Origin: JBEHWX01 sp048498995
GTDB taxonomy: Bacteria; Bacteroidota; Ignavibacteria; OLB7
Length of the DNA stretch: 64,000 bases
Assembly (NCBI GenBank): GCA_048498995.1
Contig: JBEHWX010000017.1
Location: forward strand, 18,331 to 82,330
Direction: 5' to 3'
The notes beneath the pieces were generated by a model. The model did no database searches and had not been told where the DNA came from. It saw only the letters and a list, made by a program, of their open reading frames with translations. The translations under genes and the position numbers were made by a program. Shown in pieces: positions 26,375 through 35,988 of the stretch (positions are counted from its first letter, which is position 1; each line of letters begins with the position of its first letter).

Positions 26375-27919
26375 ATGAACCGCAGATCATTCATCGGACG
26401 GCTGGCTTCCACCGGCATCGTCCTTCCGCTGGCGATGGGCTTCCCCCGCGTGCGCGCCTTCGCGCAGTCGCCGGCGGGCTCTCCATTCATGGGGATCTCC
26501 TCGGCCGGCAACGACAACATCCTCGTGCTGATTCGCCTTGCCGGCGGCAACGACGGGCTGAACACGGTGGTCCCCTTCGCCGATCCCCTCTACAAGAGCG
26601 CGCGCGACGCCGACGGGCTGGCGCTGAAAGAAGAGGAAGTGGTGAAGCTCCCCGACCACGAGACGCTGGGCCTGCACGCGAGCCTTGCCCCGCTGGCCAC
26701 GCTCTACGCCGAGAAGAAGGTGGCCATCGTTCAGAACGTCGGCTATCCGAACCAGAATCTTTCCCACTTCCGCTCCACCGACATCTGGCTGAGCGCGTCC
26801 GATCCGGACGTGTTTCTCAACTCCGGCTGGTACGGGCGCTATCTGGAATCGAAATATCCGGAGTATCCGGATGTACTTCCGTCGGATCCCTTCGCGATCG
26901 AGCTCGGCACCTATCTGAGCACGACGCTGATCGGCGACCGGAACAACATGGGGGTGGCCTTCGCCGACGCCGGCTACATCCCCGGCCAGCCGGGGAGCGA
27001 TCCGCTCCCGGCGACGCACGCCGGGGAGGAGGAGGAATACGTGAAGAGCATCCTCCTTCAGTCGAATCTCTTCACCAACTCGATCGTCGGCGCCCTGGCG
27101 CGTCAGACGACGAACAAGGCGACCTATCCGACCGGCAACACGCTCGGCACCTCGCTTTCGCTGATCGCGCGGACCATCGCCGGCGGGCTGGCGACGCAGT
27201 TCTACATCGTCAACGTCGGCAGCTACGACACGCACTCCAATCAGCTGACGCAGCAGGCGAGCCTGCACGCGCTCCTTGCCGACGCGGTGCTGGCGTTCCA
27301 ACGCGATCTGGAGGCCTTCGGTCTGGACCGTCGGGTATCGATGATGACGATCAGCGAGTTCGGGCGGCGGGTGGTCTCCAACGGCACCGGCACCGATCAC
27401 GGGTCGGCCGCGCCGATGTTCGTGATCGGATCGAGCGTCAACGGCGGCGTCTACGGCCACGACCCGAACCTTTCCGATCTGGAGGGGCCGGGGAATCTGA
27501 AGCTGGAATACGACTTCCGTCAGATCTACGCATCGGTGCTCGGCGGGTGGTTCGGCGCGGCCGAGAGCGAGATCCAGCCGTCGGCGCTGCCGCGGCACTT
27601 CGAGCAGTTGCCGCTGTTCCGCGCCCTGGCAAGCGGCCTCGGCATGACCGGAAGCGACGGGACCACGCTCATGCTCGGCCAGAATTATCCGAATCCGGCG
27701 AGCACCGCGACCACGATTCCGTTGGAGGGAATCCCGGCGAACGCGACCGGCACGCTGACTCTTGCGACGACCGACGGGAGGGAAGTGCTGACGCGAAGGG
27801 TGATGCCGGGGGAGCGGGGAGTAACGATAGATACGCGGGATCTCCCCTCGGGAGCGTACATTTATACACTGAACATCGGATCTGTCCGCCGCACGCGCAC
27901 GATGCGAATCGCGCGCTGA
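26375..27919 (+). CDS. DUF1501 domain-containing secreted protein with T9SS C-terminal domain
   Basis: The start at 26375 gives a Tat-like leader (MNRRSFIGRLASTGIVLPLA). DUF1501 is recognised by LVLIRLAGGNDGLNTVVPFA, the QNVGYPNQNLSHFRSTDIW block, YDTHSNQLTQQASLHALLAD and MTISEFGRRVVSNGTGTDHG; these proteins belong to the alkaline-phosphatase/sulfatase superfamily but their activity is not established. The final about 80 residues form a T9SS sorting domain (LGQNYPNPASTATTIPLEGI ... SGAYIYTLNIGSVRRTRTMR). It follows the DUF1800 gene and is closed by a strong terminator. Confidence 0.9.
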   Translation: MNRRSFIGRLASTGIVLPLAMGFPRVRAFAQSPAGSPFMGISSAGNDNILVLIRLAGGNDGLNTVVPFADPLYKSARDADGLALKEEEVVKLPDHETLGLHASLAPLATLYAEKKVAIVQNVGYPNQNLSHFRSTDIWLSASDPDVFLNSGWYGRYLESKYPEYPDVLPSDPFAIELGTYLSTTLIGDRNNMGVAFADAGYIPGQPGSDPLPATHAGEEEEYVKSILLQSNLFTNSIVGALARQTTNKATYPTGNTLGTSLSLIARTIAGGLATQFYIVNVGSYDTHSNQLTQQASLHALLADAVLAFQRDLEAFGLDRRVSMMTISEFGRRVVSNGTGTDHGSAAPMFVIGSSVNGGVYGHDPNLSDLEGPGNLKLEYDFRQIYASVLGGWFGAAESEIQPSALPRHFEQLPLFRALASGLGMTGSDGTTLMLGQNYPNPASTATTIPLEGIPANATGTLTLATTDGREVLTRRVMPGERGVTIDTRDLPSGAYIYTLNIGSVRRTRTMRIAR

Positions 27920-27945
27920 TAATCCATCGCAGCATGGCGGGCATG

Positions 27946-27990
27946 CAAGGCCCTTCCGGGATCCCACTCTCGGAGGGGCTTGCTGTTTTT
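27946..27990 (+). terminator. Rho-independent terminator after the DUF1800/DUF1501 pair
   Basis: CAAGGCCCTTCCG pairs with CGGAGGGGCTTG (one bulge) and is followed by CTGTTTTTG. Confidence 0.8.
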
Positions 27991-28140
27991 GCAGAGCATC
28001 GGGATGGCACGCTGAAAGCGCCCGGTACGAGTGCCCCGTGACCGCCCCGCCATCCGCGAATGCGCGCACGCTGAAGGGGTGCGGCTACCCGATCGCTTGG
28101 CACCGACCGGATCTACCTGCCCGTACTGTCTCACGCCAAG

Positions 28141-28171
28141 CCTTGTTGCCTCTGGCCCAGCAACGACAAGG
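28141..28171 (-). terminator. Weak hairpin downstream of the NHL gene
   Basis: CCTTGTTGC and GCAAcgACAAGG can pair with a 2-nt bulge. No T-run follows on the minus strand. The rest of the 339-nt space between 27919 and 28259 shows nothing else. Confidence 0.3.
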
Positions 28172-28258
28172 CCCATCAGGGATTCTTCTCCCGGACGGGC
28201 CCACGGTTGTCGGCAATATCGATTCGTAGATGCGGTGATGCCGCGTGGCCCGCGGCGA

Positions 28259-29062
28259 TCACTCTCCCTGCTTCACCTCGTAGACCGCCACCCGCCTGGC
28301 CTCGACGGCGTAGATCTTGCCGTCGCGCAGCCGGATCGACGCGGCGGGCGCCTCCAGCCTGAGCGAGCCGGCCGCCGATCTGGTCCGCAGATCGAAGAGG
28401 AGCGCCGTCGAGGAGTCGGAGAGAATCAGCGTGTCGCGCTCGATGGACATCGCCATGGCGCGCGCGCCGAGCGGGTTCGGGAAGTCGCTCACGTAACTGC
28501 CGAACGGATCGTAGATCAGCGTGCGCCCCTGATCCAGAACGTAGATGTTGTCCTCGTCGTCCACCTCGATGGCGCGGGGATCGACCAGGCGTCCGGCGCC
28601 GGCGGAGATGTCGCCGAAGGAGAGCTCGGGGGCGCCGAACGGGTTGATCTTGACGATCCTCCGGTTCTCACCGTCGAGAACGAAGAGATCTCCCTGGCGG
28701 GAGAGGGCCAGATCGCGCGGATAGCCGAAGCGCTTCCGCTCGTCCTGGTCCTCGCGCGTGTAGATGGTGCCGACGTAATCCAGCGCCCGATCGAAGCGCT
28801 CGATCCGGTGGTTGTTGTAGTCGGCCACGTAGATGTCGTTGCCGCGGCGGGCGCAGCAGGCCACCGGCGTGTCGAACTGGAGCTGCCCCTGCCCCCGGCC
28901 ACCGACCGAGCGGATCGAATCGCCGCGCGGCGAATACTTCACCACCAGATCCCCGGTGCGATCCACGACGTAAAGATTTCCCTGGATGTCGTAATCGAGC
29001 GCGGCCGCTCCGAGAAAGCGGCCGAACGTGGCGACGAGTATCAGAAGCTGTAGGTATCCCAT
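28259..29062 (-). CDS. NHL-repeat beta-propeller protein, exported
   Basis: An N-terminal hydrophobic segment (YLQLLILVATFGRFLGAAAL) looks like a signal peptide or anchor. The rest is a series of NHL-type blades (LDYDIQGNLYVVDRTGDLVV, DIYVADYNNHRIERFDRALD, GDLFVLDGENRRIVKINPFG, NIYVLDQGRTLIYDPFGSYV), about six of them, the right number for one propeller. Such proteins usually mediate protein or ligand binding at the envelope. It lies 46 nt downstream of the peptidyl-prolyl isomerase gene on the same strand, so the two are probably one transcript and NHL may act in the same envelope-biogenesis context. Confidence 0.82.
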   Translation of the reverse strand: MGYLQLLILVATFGRFLGAAALDYDIQGNLYVVDRTGDLVVKYSPRGDSIRSVGGRGQGQLQFDTPVACCARRGNDIYVADYNNHRIERFDRALDYVGTIYTREDQDERKRFGYPRDLALSRQGDLFVLDGENRRIVKINPFGAPELSFGDISAGAGRLVDPRAIEVDDEDNIYVLDQGRTLIYDPFGSYVSDFPNPLGARAMAMSIERDTLILSDSSTALLFDLRTRSAAGSLRLEAPAASIRLRDGKIYAVEARRVAVYEVKQGE

Positions 29063-29108
29063 GGATCTGCGGTCAGAGGCGGGCCGCCGGCCGGATGCCG
29101 GCGCGCGA

Positions 29109-31367
29109 TCACTCGGCGCTGCCGGCTCCTCCCTTGGAAGCCTGCTGGAGAAGGGTCCGGATCATGGGACGGTTGTCCGTCAGCTCGGCATAGGCGCGCC
29201 CCTTGGCGATCAGATCGTCGACGAGCTTGGTCCGATATCTCTTGGTATACTCGGCGGTGTAGCTGTCGCGATCCCGCTGGTAATCGGCCTCGGAAGGGCC
29301 GTTCCGCTCCTGCACGCGGAGGAAGTAGTATCCATGGGTTCCCCGCACCGGTCCGCTGACCGCGCCGTGCGGCGTCACCATCACCAGGCTGTCGAGGATC
29401 GTCGGCGACTCGTCCGGGGGCTCGTTGACGATCTGGTTGTTGACCAGGAACACTTCGGCCATCGGCGCGATCTCCCGCATCGGCCCGATCAGCATGTCCG
29501 TCGTGAGCACGTGCGCCATCCGATCGATCCGCGGCTTGAGCATGTCGAGCTGCTTGGCGCGTCGCGCGTGGGAGATCGGATAGATCGGAATCTCCTCGTA
29601 CTTCGGAATGCCGGCCGGCCAGCTCTTCAGCACCTGCAGCACCGCGACTCGATGGTATGGAAGGGGAATCACGCCGACGTCGCCGATCCCGGCGTTGAAG
29701 GCGAACTCCGTGGTCGCCAGGGCATCTCCGTAGGGATCGAGCCGCCTGACCAGGGAGGTATCGAACACCACGCCGGTGAACTTGGCGCGAAGCGAGGCGA
29801 CGGCCGAATCGCGATCCCCATGCTTCTTGAGCACCTCCGCGTAGCCCTGTGCCTCGCGCTCGGCGCGGACCTCGGCATCGCGGGAGGGGACCAGCGGGAA
29901 CCGAAGCTCCCGCAGACGATAGGCGTTGGTCAGCTTGTCGGTAATCCTGATCAGGTGATAGCCGAAGCGGGTACGGACCGGACCGACGATCTCGCCGACG
30001 TTGCCGGCGAAGGCGGCGCTGTCGAACTCGCGAAACATCTTTCCCCGGCCGAAATACCCGAGATCGCCTCCCTTGCTCGCCGAGCCGTCCTGCCCGTAGA
30101 CCCGGGCCGCCTCGGCGAACTGCTCCGAGGATTTGATGGCTCCTTTCAGCGCCATCATCAGCTCGTAGGTCACCGAATCGTTCGCCCTGTCGGTACCGTC
30201 GGCGCGCATCAGCACATGGCTCGCGCGGACCACGGTGTCGGTTGCCGGAACAACTTCGTCGACATAGAAGTAGACCGATTCATCCTGGAACTGCACCGGC
30301 CCCACCAGATCTCCGGCCTTGGCATCCCGCATCATCGGGATCGCCTCCTCGGGGAGCTGGCGCGCCATGATCGGGGAACTCGGGAAGCGGTTCGGCAACA
30401 TGCCGCGCAACACCTTGCCGACCATCGCGCCGCGCGAGGCCAGCGGCGCCATCCGCACCAGGCCGGCCACCGAATCGATCATCTTCCGCTGCGTGGCCGA
30501 ATCGGCGGCGGTGGGATTGACCGTCAGGATCGCGGTGCTCACCCAGCGCGCGGCCGGAACCCGATACTCTTCCTTGTGCTGCGCGTACCAAGCGCGCGAT
30601 TCCGCCTCGCTCACCGGCGCCAGACTGTCGGGGATCGTCGAGTGAAGGACGCGGACGAACGAGCCGGTGATATGCGTGCTCTCGGCGAAGTAGCGGGCCT
30701 TGATCTCCTCCGCGGTGAGCGGCTTCTCCTTGTAGAGCGTTTCCTCGAGGCGGCGACGATTCTCGTCGTTCTGCACGAAGCGGATCACCTTGTCCAGATC
30801 CTCACGCCACCGCGCCACGGTGCTGTCCGGCGAGAGCCCGGGCAGGGCATACTGCGCCATCTGCGAGGGATCGCGGACCACCCGCGTGAAGAAATCCTTC
30901 TGGAAGACCCCCTTGTCGTCGACGAAGTTGTCCCGCATGAAGGCGGGGGGATGCTCGATGATGAGCTTCACCGCTTCGTCGCGGCTCGCCGCAATGCCCC
31001 GCTTGGCGGCTTCCTGGCGGATGATCTCGGCATCGACGAGCTGGAGGAAGAGCTGATCGTCGGTCTGCTGATCGATCTGCTCGGCGCGCCCGCCACGGCG
31101 CTGGAAGCTCAGCTGATCGCCGCGGAGATCATCGTAATAGCGATAGTCGATCGGCACGCCGTTGACGACCGCGATCTGGCGCGAGCCGGCGGCCGCCGGT
31201 TTCGCCGATCCGTCGCCGCCGCGCTTGCCGCCACGCTGATCGGCTCCGTGCCGCTCCTCCCGGCGCTCATCGACGGCGCGATCTCCCGATGGGTGCGCGA
31301 GAACTCCGGGGAGCAGAAGCAGGGAACAGAAAAATGCTGACGGAAGCAGTCGGTAGATGCGAGACAT
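29109..31367 (-). CDS. Parvulin-type peptidyl-prolyl cis-trans isomerase, SurA/PpiD-like
   Basis: A signal peptide begins at ATG 31367 (RLLPSAFFCSLLLLPGVLA); upstream in-frame ATGs at 31400 and 31439 only lengthen the leader. A SurA-N like helical region follows (QQTDDQLFLQLVDAEIIRQE). The PPIase block is clear: VVRASHVLMRADG, GQDGSASKGGDLGYFGRGKM, FREFDSAAF and GYHLIRITDKL; a second, more diverged copy lies near the C-terminus (TPHGAVSGPVRGTHGYYFLR). The family folds outer-membrane proteins in the periplasm, which suits the many exported proteins in this window. 753 aa is longer than SurA and closer to PpiD-length proteins of Bacteroidota. Confidence 0.88.
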   Translation of the reverse strand: MSRIYRLLPSAFFCSLLLLPGVLAHPSGDRAVDERREERHGADQRGGKRGGDGSAKPAAAGSRQIAVVNGVPIDYRYYDDLRGDQLSFQRRGGRAEQIDQQTDDQLFLQLVDAEIIRQEAAKRGIAASRDEAVKLIIEHPPAFMRDNFVDDKGVFQKDFFTRVVRDPSQMAQYALPGLSPDSTVARWREDLDKVIRFVQNDENRRRLEETLYKEKPLTAEEIKARYFAESTHITGSFVRVLHSTIPDSLAPVSEAESRAWYAQHKEEYRVPAARWVSTAILTVNPTAADSATQRKMIDSVAGLVRMAPLASRGAMVGKVLRGMLPNRFPSSPIMARQLPEEAIPMMRDAKAGDLVGPVQFQDESVYFYVDEVVPATDTVVRASHVLMRADGTDRANDSVTYELMMALKGAIKSSEQFAEAARVYGQDGSASKGGDLGYFGRGKMFREFDSAAFAGNVGEIVGPVRTRFGYHLIRITDKLTNAYRLRELRFPLVPSRDAEVRAEREAQGYAEVLKKHGDRDSAVASLRAKFTGVVFDTSLVRRLDPYGDALATTEFAFNAGIGDVGVIPLPYHRVAVLQVLKSWPAGIPKYEEIPIYPISHARRAKQLDMLKPRIDRMAHVLTTDMLIGPMREIAPMAEVFLVNNQIVNEPPDESPTILDSLVMVTPHGAVSGPVRGTHGYYFLRVQERNGPSEADYQRDRDSYTAEYTKRYRTKLVDDLIAKGRAYAELTDNRPMIRTLLQQASKGGAGSAE

Positions 31368-31540
31368 GGGACGGGATACTCCGGCGAATGAAACGGTCAT
31401 GACGATGGATATACGGCAACGTCGGGCGCCGTCAAACATAAAAATTCCGTCGGGGGAGGCGCATCCGAAAATGGGGGGATGGCCGGCTTCCGGCGCCGGC
31501 CCGGCTATCCCGGGCGCCGGAAACGGCCGGAAACGGCGAC

Positions 31541-31564
31541 GGGGCTGAAGAGATCTTCAGCCCC
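31541..31564 (-). terminator. Hairpin terminator after the lytic transglycosylase gene
   Basis: GGGGCTGAAG-AGAT-CTTCAGCCCC, a perfect 10-bp stem with a 4-nt loop, 31 nt past the stop at 31596 on the minus strand. Confidence 0.75.
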
Positions 31565-31595
31565 GTCTATGCACTTGCCTGTCCGGCCGGACGCC

Positions 31596-32759
31596 TCAGC
31601 CGCGCGTCTTGGCGGCGGCCACGGGAGCGGAGCGGCCGGAGGCCTTCTCCTGGTAGCGCTCCATGATCCGCTTCACGTAATCCCGGGTTTCGGCGAAGGG
31701 GGGAACGCCGCGATACTTCTCCACGTTGCCGGGGCCGGCGTTGTAGGCGGCCAGCGCCAGCACCACATCCCCCTTGAAGCGCTCGAGCATTCTCTTGAGA
31801 TAGCGCATGCCGCCATCGAGCGACTGCCGCGGGTTGGACGGATCGGTCACCCCCATCAGCGCCGCGGTCCCCGGAATCATCTGCGTGAGGCCGATCGCGC
31901 TGTCGCACGACATCGCCGTGGCATTGAATCCGGACTCCTGCTGCACCAGGGCGGCGATCAGATAGGGATCGAGCTGGTACTTCGAGCTGACCTGCTGGAT
32001 CAGATCCCGATAGGGGACCTTCCAGTTGAACTCCACCACCGCGTCCGGTCCCTCCGGCACGAGGAGGTCGCGCGGGCGGAAGCTCCGCTCCTGCACCTCG
32101 ACGCTCGTCTTCTGCGTGGCGCCTCCCTTGCTCCCCTTGCGGGTCCGCCCGGCCTGGGTCGGATTCCAGACCATCACCGAGACGATCGAGTTGCCGATCT
32201 TCTTGACGGCGCGGGCCACCGCGAGGGTATCGGAGCCGGAGCCGCCGGCGATCGGCGTGCGGCGGATCTTGAACTCGAGCTGGTATTCACGCGAATACCA
32301 GTCGACCACCGATTCGAGCGACTCGTCGCAGATATAGAGGCGGCCGAGCGTCGGCGTGGAGACGCCCCGCACCGAGAGGGTGGAGGAGGCGTTCTGCGCG
32401 CGAAGCTTCCGGCCGAACGGGGCCCGGATCTGCGACTGACGTCCCGCCGTGGAGAGGATCCGGAGATACTCGTCCGAGGACATCATGTCGAGATAGGAGG
32501 CGGTAACGTATCCGAGGGTCTGGCGCTCCCGGCTGATGGCCGAGGAGAGCTCCTTGCGGGTATCGATCGTCGGAGCGACCGGGGCGACGGGAGCCGCCGG
32601 AACGGCCGGCTGAATGCCGGTGGTCGGTACATCGACGGCCGCGGCGGGCGCCACGGCGGAAGTCTGCGGTATGCTCTCGTTCGTCTGCGCCGAGGCTCCC
32701 CCGAAGAGGGCCAGACCGGCGGCGACGATGCTCAATGTTGCCTTGAGTGCTTTGATCAT
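31596..32759 (-). CDS. Lytic murein transglycosylase (SLT domain)
   Basis: The ATG at 32759 starts a signal peptide (IKALKATLSIVAAGLALFGG, then ASAQT). A Pro/Ala-rich linker follows, then a middle region of unknown function with VSVMVWNPTQAG. The C-terminal SLT domain has the catalytic glutamate in LVQQESGFNATAMS (about residue 275), then SAIGLTQMIPGTAALMGV, GGMRYLKRMLERFKGDV and ALAAYNAGPGNVEKYRG. These enzymes cleave the MurNAc-GlcNAc bond in peptidoglycan and make 1,6-anhydro ends. It is transcribed away from the CrtA-like gene and has its own terminator. Confidence 0.92.
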   Translation of the reverse strand: MIKALKATLSIVAAGLALFGGASAQTNESIPQTSAVAPAAAVDVPTTGIQPAVPAAPVAPVAPTIDTRKELSSAISRERQTLGYVTASYLDMMSSDEYLRILSTAGRQSQIRAPFGRKLRAQNASSTLSVRGVSTPTLGRLYICDESLESVVDWYSREYQLEFKIRRTPIAGGSGSDTLAVARAVKKIGNSIVSVMVWNPTQAGRTRKGSKGGATQKTSVEVQERSFRPRDLLVPEGPDAVVEFNWKVPYRDLIQQVSSKYQLDPYLIAALVQQESGFNATAMSCDSAIGLTQMIPGTAALMGVTDPSNPRQSLDGGMRYLKRMLERFKGDVVLALAAYNAGPGNVEKYRGVPPFAETRDYVKRIMERYQEKASGRSAPVAAAKTRG

Positions 32760-33210
32760 GCAGTCCTGTACGTGTCTCTGTCTAAGTATCTCGACTCGCC
32801 TGAACATCTCCCCGCCGGAGCGGGGAACCATCCGGAGGGAGCCCGCATCGCTGCGAGCCCTTCCCACTGCGTCTTCTCAATCCATCCCGGCCTCGCGGCC
32901 GGCATCCACGCTTCGTTCTGCAATCCACCCCGATCGGGGCCGACGCCGTCCGACGCGCTAATGACGCCTCCGACGGCCGCTTAGTGGAACAATGCATCCT
33001 GCATGCTCCCCCTGATCGGGTAGGGGGACTCGGAACTTACGTCGTCCCGTCGCAACGGGGAAAATCAACACGCTTAATTTTTGTTCATGCTGAGAGGGAA
33101 CCGGGCGCTCGTCGGCTCCCACGGCCACGTCTTGTCCGGGGGAGCGGGCGGGGCGTATCTTCCCCCGAGCTCCCCCGCGAAGGCCGATTCCTCGCGGCCT
33201 CCGGACCAAC
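32760..33210. other. Divergent intergenic region
   Basis: 451 nt between the lytic transglycosylase (minus) and the CrtA-like gene (plus). It contains a short hairpin TCCCCCT-8 nt-AGGGGGA (33007-33028) and an AT-rich patch at 33067-33090 (CACGCTTAATTTTTGTTCATG) that could hold the promoter for the plus-strand genes. No gene-like frame seen. Confidence 0.45.
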
Positions 33211-34005
33211 ATGCCCCTGCACGATCAGCCGATACCGCGTGCGACGGACGGCGCGCTTCCCAGCCCGCCGCCGGAGGCATTGCGGGTACCGTCACGGGTA
33301 CCCCCCCGCTCGCCGGATCGTCCGAGTTCGCCGGTCACGGCGCTCACGGTCTTCACTTTTCCTCCGGGGGAGCGACTCTGGGCATTCGCCCAGATGGGGC
33401 TGGCGCGTCCACTTCTGCGCGGCGCGGACCCCGGAGGGTTTCGAAAATTGATGGGGACCGGACGGGGCCTCGGCTTCACCGCCGAGCCGGACTGGGGACG
33501 CTACGCGCTGTTGAGCGTCTGGCCGGACGAGGCGAGCGCGCGGGAATTCCATGCAACTTCCCCCCTGGCGCGCCGGTACCAACGACACGCGGCCCGCTTC
33601 TCGACCGTCCTTCTTGCCACGCTGACCAGCCACGGAGGCTGGAACGGCCGCAACCCCTTTCTCCCGGCCGATCCCTCGGCGGGGGAGCGCTCCGGGCCGG
33701 TCGCCGTGCTGACGCGGGCCACGATCCGCCCGGCGCGGCTGCTCCGGTTCTGGAGCCAGGTGGCGCCGGTGAGCCGGCGGCTTCGGGAGGCGCCCGGTCT
33801 GCTGGCCTCGATCGGCATCGGCGAGGCCCCGTTCCTCCGGCAGGCCACGTTCTCCCTCTGGCAGAGCATCGACGCAATGAAGGAATTCGCCTACGGCACG
33901 CACGAGCATCGGACAGCCGTGGAGCGTACCCGCCGGGAGGCGTGGTACGGCGAGGATCTGTTCGCGCGCTTCGCCGTCATCGACATCATCGGAGATTTCC
34001 CATGA
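33211..34005 (+). CDS. CrtA-like (spheroidene monooxygenase family) protein
   Basis: The C-terminal half matches the CrtA family closely: LLRFWSQVAPVSRRLREAPG, then LLASIGIGEAPFLRQATFSLW, MKEFAYGTHEH and EAWYGEDLFARF. In phototrophic proteobacteria CrtA oxygenates spheroidene; family members are common in non-phototrophs, where activity is not established. An extra Pro/Arg-rich 40 residues precede the domain. The stop TGA overlaps the next gene's ATG (ATGA). A phytoene/squalene synthase gene lies 4 kb away, but no desaturase (crtI) is in the window, so a carotenoid role is only a hypothesis. Confidence 0.78.
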   Translation: MPLHDQPIPRATDGALPSPPPEALRVPSRVPPRSPDRPSSPVTALTVFTFPPGERLWAFAQMGLARPLLRGADPGGFRKLMGTGRGLGFTAEPDWGRYALLSVWPDEASAREFHATSPLARRYQRHAARFSTVLLATLTSHGGWNGRNPFLPADPSAGERSGPVAVLTRATIRPARLLRFWSQVAPVSRRLREAPGLLASIGIGEAPFLRQATFSLWQSIDAMKEFAYGTHEHRTAVERTRREAWYGEDLFARFAVIDIIGDFP

Positions 34006-35846
34006 GCATGCCCCGATATTCCATGACCGACACCGTCTCCCACACCGACGTGGTCCTCTCCGCCTCCACGCTGGATATCGGCTCGCTCCTCGAGCTGAGC
34101 CGCATCCTGAACGACGCGGAGGAGGCCGAGGCGATCTACAACAACGTTCTGCTGGCGCTGATGGGAAAGCTCGGCTTCGGCCGCGCCGGCGTGGCCGAAA
34201 GCCAGGGGGATGATCTGTTCAGGATCACGATCGGCAAGGGGCCGGCCCGTTCGCTCCGCGACCGGGTGATCGGCTGGGATCCGCGGCTCGGCAAGGGACT
34301 CTTCCCGGTCGAGGGGCTTCCCCGCCCGGAGGATCGGGAGCTGCTGGCCGAGGCCGGCATCCGCTACGTGATGCCGATCAACGTGGCGCGCGAGACCACC
34401 GCGATGATCCTTCTCGGCGGCATGCTCGCGCACCGGGAGCTGACGCCGGCCGAGGTGAGCTACGCGCTGCTCGGCGGGGCGATCGCCTCGATGGCGCTGG
34501 AGGGATCGCGCAACCGCCTCTCGCTCCAGGAATCGAACCGCCGCCTGGCCCGCCGCGTTCACCGCCTCCGCTCCCTGTTCGACGCCGGCCGCGAGTTCAA
34601 CCTTCTGTTCGATCGCCACGCGATTCTCCGGCTGCTCGGCTACACGCTGATGGGGGAGATGGCGATCGCGCGCTTCGCGATGGTGTTCTGCGAGACCGAG
34701 TGCTGGAACGTGGAGGTCAACCGCTTCAAGGAGGAGCTGCCGCTGGAGTCGCTTCTGGCGCTGCCGCAGGACGAGCCGATCGATCTCGAGCAGATCGACG
34801 GGCTGTCGCCGGAGCTGGCGCGCCTCCACGATCTCGGCGTGAACGCGTCGATCCCGTTGCAGCTGCAGGGGAAGATCCGCGGGCTGCTGCTGGTGGGGCG
34901 CCGGATGAACTTCTCGCTCGACGAGGAGGATATCGAGTATCTCGGCCTGCTCGGCAACCTGGCGATGATCTCGCTGGAGAACAGCAGGCTTCTGGAGGAG
35001 ATTCTGGAGAAGCAGCGGCTGGAGGAGGATCTCCGGATCGCCGCGAAGATCCAGCAGGGGCTGCTGCCGAAATCGCTCCCGAAGCCGGCGGGCTTCGAGA
35101 TCGCCGCCGAAACCATCCCCTCGCAGCAGGTCGGCGGCGACTGCTACGACGTGATCGACCTCGGCCAGGGCAGAATCCTGATCTCGGTGGCCGACGTCTC
35201 CGGCAAGGGAACGCCCGCCTCGCTCCTGATGGCCAACGTGCAGGCGGCCCTGCGCGCCCTCTCCCGGCTCGATCTGGCGCTTCCGGATCTGACCGCCCGG
35301 ATCAACGACGTGATCTACGAGAATACCTCCTCGGACAAGTTCATCACCGCCTTCTTCGGCGTGCTCGACACGGTGACCGGCGCCTTCTCCTTCGTCAACG
35401 CCGGACACAATCCTCCCTATCATTTCTCCCCCTCCGGCGTCGCCGCGCTGGATGCCGGGGGGCTGATCCTCGGCGTGATGCCCACGCTCATCCCCTATGA
35501 GGAAGGGTCCATCGTGATGGCGCCGGGGGATCTGCTGGTGCTCTACACCGACGGCGTCAGCGAGGCGCTCGATCCGGAGCGCCAGGAGTACGGCGTCGAG
35601 CGCCTCTGCGCGCTCTTCACCGACGGCGGGGAAGTGGGGGCCGAGCAGGCGATCGACATCGCGAAGCGGGATATCGCCCGCTTCACGCGCGGGGCCAGCC
35701 AGTCCGATGACATCACGATGGTGGTGGTGCGCAGGGCGCCGGTGGTGGCGACCGGCGGGAAAGAGGAGCCGAACGCCGCGACGCTCGACGCGGCGATGGA
35801 CGCGACGCTCGACGCGACGCTCGATACGGCGCGCCAGGCCGGTTGA
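34002..35846 (+). CDS. GAF-domain SpoIIE-type serine/threonine phosphatase (PP2C family)
   Basis: The start is ATG 34002, overlapping the CrtA-like stop, with GGAG seven bases upstream. Residues about 25-180 and 190-355 look like two GAF sensor domains joined by a helix (LSLQESNRRLARRVHRLRSL). A coiled signalling helix leads into the SpoIIE/PP2C domain with IAAKIQQGLLPKSLPKPAGF, VGGDCYDVIDLG, ISVADVSGKGTPASLLMANV, NAGHNPPYHF, LYTDGVSEA and SQSDDITMVVVRR; the metal-binding Asp residues are intact. Such phosphatases dephosphorylate anti-anti-sigma factors in partner-switching networks. No anti-sigma or STAS gene is nearby. The C-terminus carries short repeats (LDAAMDATLDATLDTA). Confidence 0.92.
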   Translation: MSMPRYSMTDTVSHTDVVLSASTLDIGSLLELSRILNDAEEAEAIYNNVLLALMGKLGFGRAGVAESQGDDLFRITIGKGPARSLRDRVIGWDPRLGKGLFPVEGLPRPEDRELLAEAGIRYVMPINVARETTAMILLGGMLAHRELTPAEVSYALLGGAIASMALEGSRNRLSLQESNRRLARRVHRLRSLFDAGREFNLLFDRHAILRLLGYTLMGEMAIARFAMVFCETECWNVEVNRFKEELPLESLLALPQDEPIDLEQIDGLSPELARLHDLGVNASIPLQLQGKIRGLLLVGRRMNFSLDEEDIEYLGLLGNLAMISLENSRLLEEILEKQRLEEDLRIAAKIQQGLLPKSLPKPAGFEIAAETIPSQQVGGDCYDVIDLGQGRILISVADVSGKGTPASLLMANVQAALRALSRLDLALPDLTARINDVIYENTSSDKFITAFFGVLDTVTGAFSFVNAGHNPPYHFSPSGVAALDAGGLILGVMPTLIPYEEGSIVMAPGDLLVLYTDGVSEALDPERQEYGVERLCALFTDGGEVGAEQAIDIAKRDIARFTRGASQSDDITMVVVRRAPVVATGGKEEPNAATLDAAMDATLDATLDTARQAG

Positions 35847-35988
35847 GCCGGACGATCAGGTGACGAGGCTCGGGATGCGATCAAATAATTCTCGCCGCGC
35901 TCCCCCCGGCTTGGTATTGTCTGGCGCACCGTCGTAGCTTCTGCGAACGTCCTTCCGGTTCCGACTCCACGCAATCCACCCTGTGCAG

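Noticed and set aside
24231..26378. 715-aa plus-strand frame and 664-aa minus-strand frame over the DUF1800 gene
   Set aside because: Only the frame from 24571 has DUF1800 motifs; the others are composition shadows.
33081..34001. Extension of the SpoIIE phosphatase frame upstream
   Set aside because: The region encodes the CrtA-like protein in another frame; a Shine-Dalgarno and the ATGA overlap fix the phosphatase start at 34002.
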